Positions 63,008 through 64,000 of a DNA stretch of 64,000 nt are shown here, one piece after another; position 1 is the stretch's first letter; each line of letters begins with the position of its first letter. Made by a program: the position numbers and the translations under genes. The notes beneath the pieces are model-generated. The model was not told where the DNA came from. It was given only the letters and a program-made list of their open reading frames with translations, and ran no database searches. Origin of the DNA: Edaphobacter dinghuensis (GTDB lineage Bacteria; Acidobacteriota; Terriglobia; Terriglobales; Acidobacteriaceae); the NCBI RefSeq assembly GCF_014640335.1, contig NZ_BMGT01000005.1, positions 7,398 to 71,397 of the forward strand. The letters are read 5' to 3'.

Positions 63008-64000
63008 CTAGAAGGTGATCTTCGCCGCAAGCTGTAGCTGTCGTGCAGGGTAAGCGCTGGTGATGCTGCCGAAAGCTCCATCGGTGATTGTGCTGTCGGG
63101 AGCCTGGTAGTCCACTTGGTTGAGTACGTTGAAGGCCTCGGCGCGGAAGTCCAGCTTGGAGGTTTCGCTCCAGAGGTTGAACGCCTTGTGAAGACCGAGG
63201 TCTGTATCGAAGTAAGCAAAGGAGCGAAACTTATTACGCGAGATATTGCCATACGCATTGGTGTTTCCCAGTGCCACAGATGGAACTGCCAAATACGTTC
63301 CGTCCAGATAACCCTTCAATGCTGTAGCCGTCTTGGTCTGCTTCGAACCTGGGTTCTTGATCTTCGCACCCGGCAGAGTCAACTGTGGGCGCAGAGTCAC
63401 CAGGTCCGACGTGTACAGCGGATTATTGGCAGAGCTGTTGTAGTTCAGATTGAACGGCAGGCCGCTGGTCGACGTGTTGATGACAGTAGTCTGCCACCCA
63501 CCAAGAACCGCATTGACCAGGAAGTTCGAGTTAGCTCCAAACTTACGGCCATGTCCATACGGCAGGTCATACACAATCGAAAGCGTATTGTTGATCGGCT
63601 GGTCATAGCCCGACGGACCGTAGTCGTTGCGCGGATTGGCGAAGTTCACACGAGAGTTATCGCCGTTGCTGGTCTCCAGATGTCCCGAAGCGAGGTCAAA
63701 AGCACGGCCCCACGTAAACGAGTTCAACAGATAGAGCGCACCGACGCGCTTCTCAAGCTTGGCCTGCAAAGAGTTATAGGTTGAAGAGTTGCCACCGTAC
63801 GCGATCTCGATATCGCCAAACGTCGGTACCGGGCGACGCGACTGATACGTCGCGCAGTTTGCTCCTCCTGCATTGAGGCAGGGCGCCGCTTGGTTGTAGT
63901 CGGCGAGCACCTGAAGGTGCGTGCCCTTATTACCGACATAGGCGATGTCCATCACCATGCCCCACGGCAGCTCGCGCTGGAATCCGAAGAAGTAGCTCTG
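63008..64000 (-). CDS. Oar-like TonB-dependent receptor, C-terminal part (cut by window edge)
   Basis: 331 codons visible, open to the right edge (the frame reads QSYFFGFQRELPWG before the first Met). Barrel-type sequence throughout: IAYVGNKGTHLQVLADYNQAA, NSFTWGRAFDLASGH, YDLPYGHGRKFG (as in the receptor at 53626), and the C-terminal end RQLQLAAKITF with terminal Phe. The signal, regulatory and plug domains lie outside the window. It is upstream of the phosphoesterase pair on the same strand and could feed them substrate. Confidence 0.9.
   Translation of the reverse strand, partial: QSYFFGFQRELPWGMVMDIAYVGNKGTHLQVLADYNQAAPCLNAGGANCATYQSRRPVPTFGDIEIAYGGNSSTYNSLQAKLEKRVGALYLLNSFTWGRAFDLASGHLETSNGDNSRVNFANPRNDYGPSGYDQPINNTLSIVYDLPYGHGRKFGANSNFLVNAVLGGWQTTVINTSTSGLPFNLNYNSSANNPLYTSDLVTLRPQLTLPGAKIKNPGSKQTKTATALKGYLDGTYLAVPSVALGNTNAYGNISRNKFRSFAYFDTDLGLHKAFNLWSETSKLDFRAEAFNVLNQVDYQAPDSTITDGAFGSITSAYPARQLQLAAKITF

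Noticed and set aside
1-64000. CRISPR arrays, transposases, phage genes, restriction or toxin-antitoxin systems
   Set aside because: I looked for regular short repeats and typical proteins on both strands and found none.

Overview
The window reads as a chromosomal segment of an acidobacterium (Acidobacteriota, Terriglobia-type). The main evidence is a tandem array of 'acidobacterial duplicated orphan permeases' (ADOP; MacB/FtsX-type permeases without their own ATPase) with PadR repressors, plus very long Oar-like TonB-dependent receptors carrying an N-terminal carboxypeptidase-regulatory domain. No plasmid, phage or insertion-sequence genes were recognised.

Region 1 (1-15.8 kb) is the 3' half of a nonribosomal peptide cluster, all on the + strand: an NRPS cut by the window edge (A-end, PCP, dual E/C, A, PCP, TE), a free thioesterase, a SyrD/PvdE-type cyclic-peptide exporter, two paralogous TauD/SyrP-like Fe(II)/2-oxoglutarate hydroxylases, three glycosyltransferases and a methyltransferase. 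My reading of the last A-domain code (D-A-T-K-V-G-E-I-G) is Asn/Asp-like. With two hydroxylases nearby this suggests a peptide ending in, or containing, beta-hydroxy-Asx that is glycosylated and exported.

Region 2 (15.8-20.5 kb) is an iron locus: a decayed FTR1 fragment, an intact FTR1-type iron permease, a siderophore-interacting flavoprotein and, downstream, an HU protein with a TTG start. Iron genes beside an NRPS with Asx hydroxylases raise a siderophore hypothesis.

Region 3 (20.6-44.0 kb) is the ADOP island. One PadR gene heads a minus-strand operon of six ADOP genes; the last carries two in-frame stop codons. Two more PadR-ADOP pairs diverge from about 40.9 kb, and a fourth pair survives only as a frameshifted padR and a 50-codon internally deleted permease. 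The island lies between two direct copies of the 3' end of the siderophore-interacting gene (19085-19400 and 44036-44347).

Region 4 (44.6-53.6 kb) is core chromosome: tRNA-Pro, tRNA-His and tRNA-Arg, DUF4112, DUF72 and YheT-like proteins, inorganic pyrophosphatase, PurS, a haem run (hemE-hemH-hemG/Y) and a PduO-type cobalamin adenosyltransferase. A 24-bp perfect inverted repeat and two copies of a dispersed element are also here.

Region 5 (53.6-64 kb) holds two Oar-like receptors bracketing a membrane-anchored regulator-like protein, a PHP/CehA-type hydrolase, a PI-PLC-like phosphodiesterase and a Tat-exported calcineurin-like phosphoesterase. This looks like an envelope locus for taking organophosphate compounds apart. 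A tandem AAACGTTT site lies in the divergent intergenic region.
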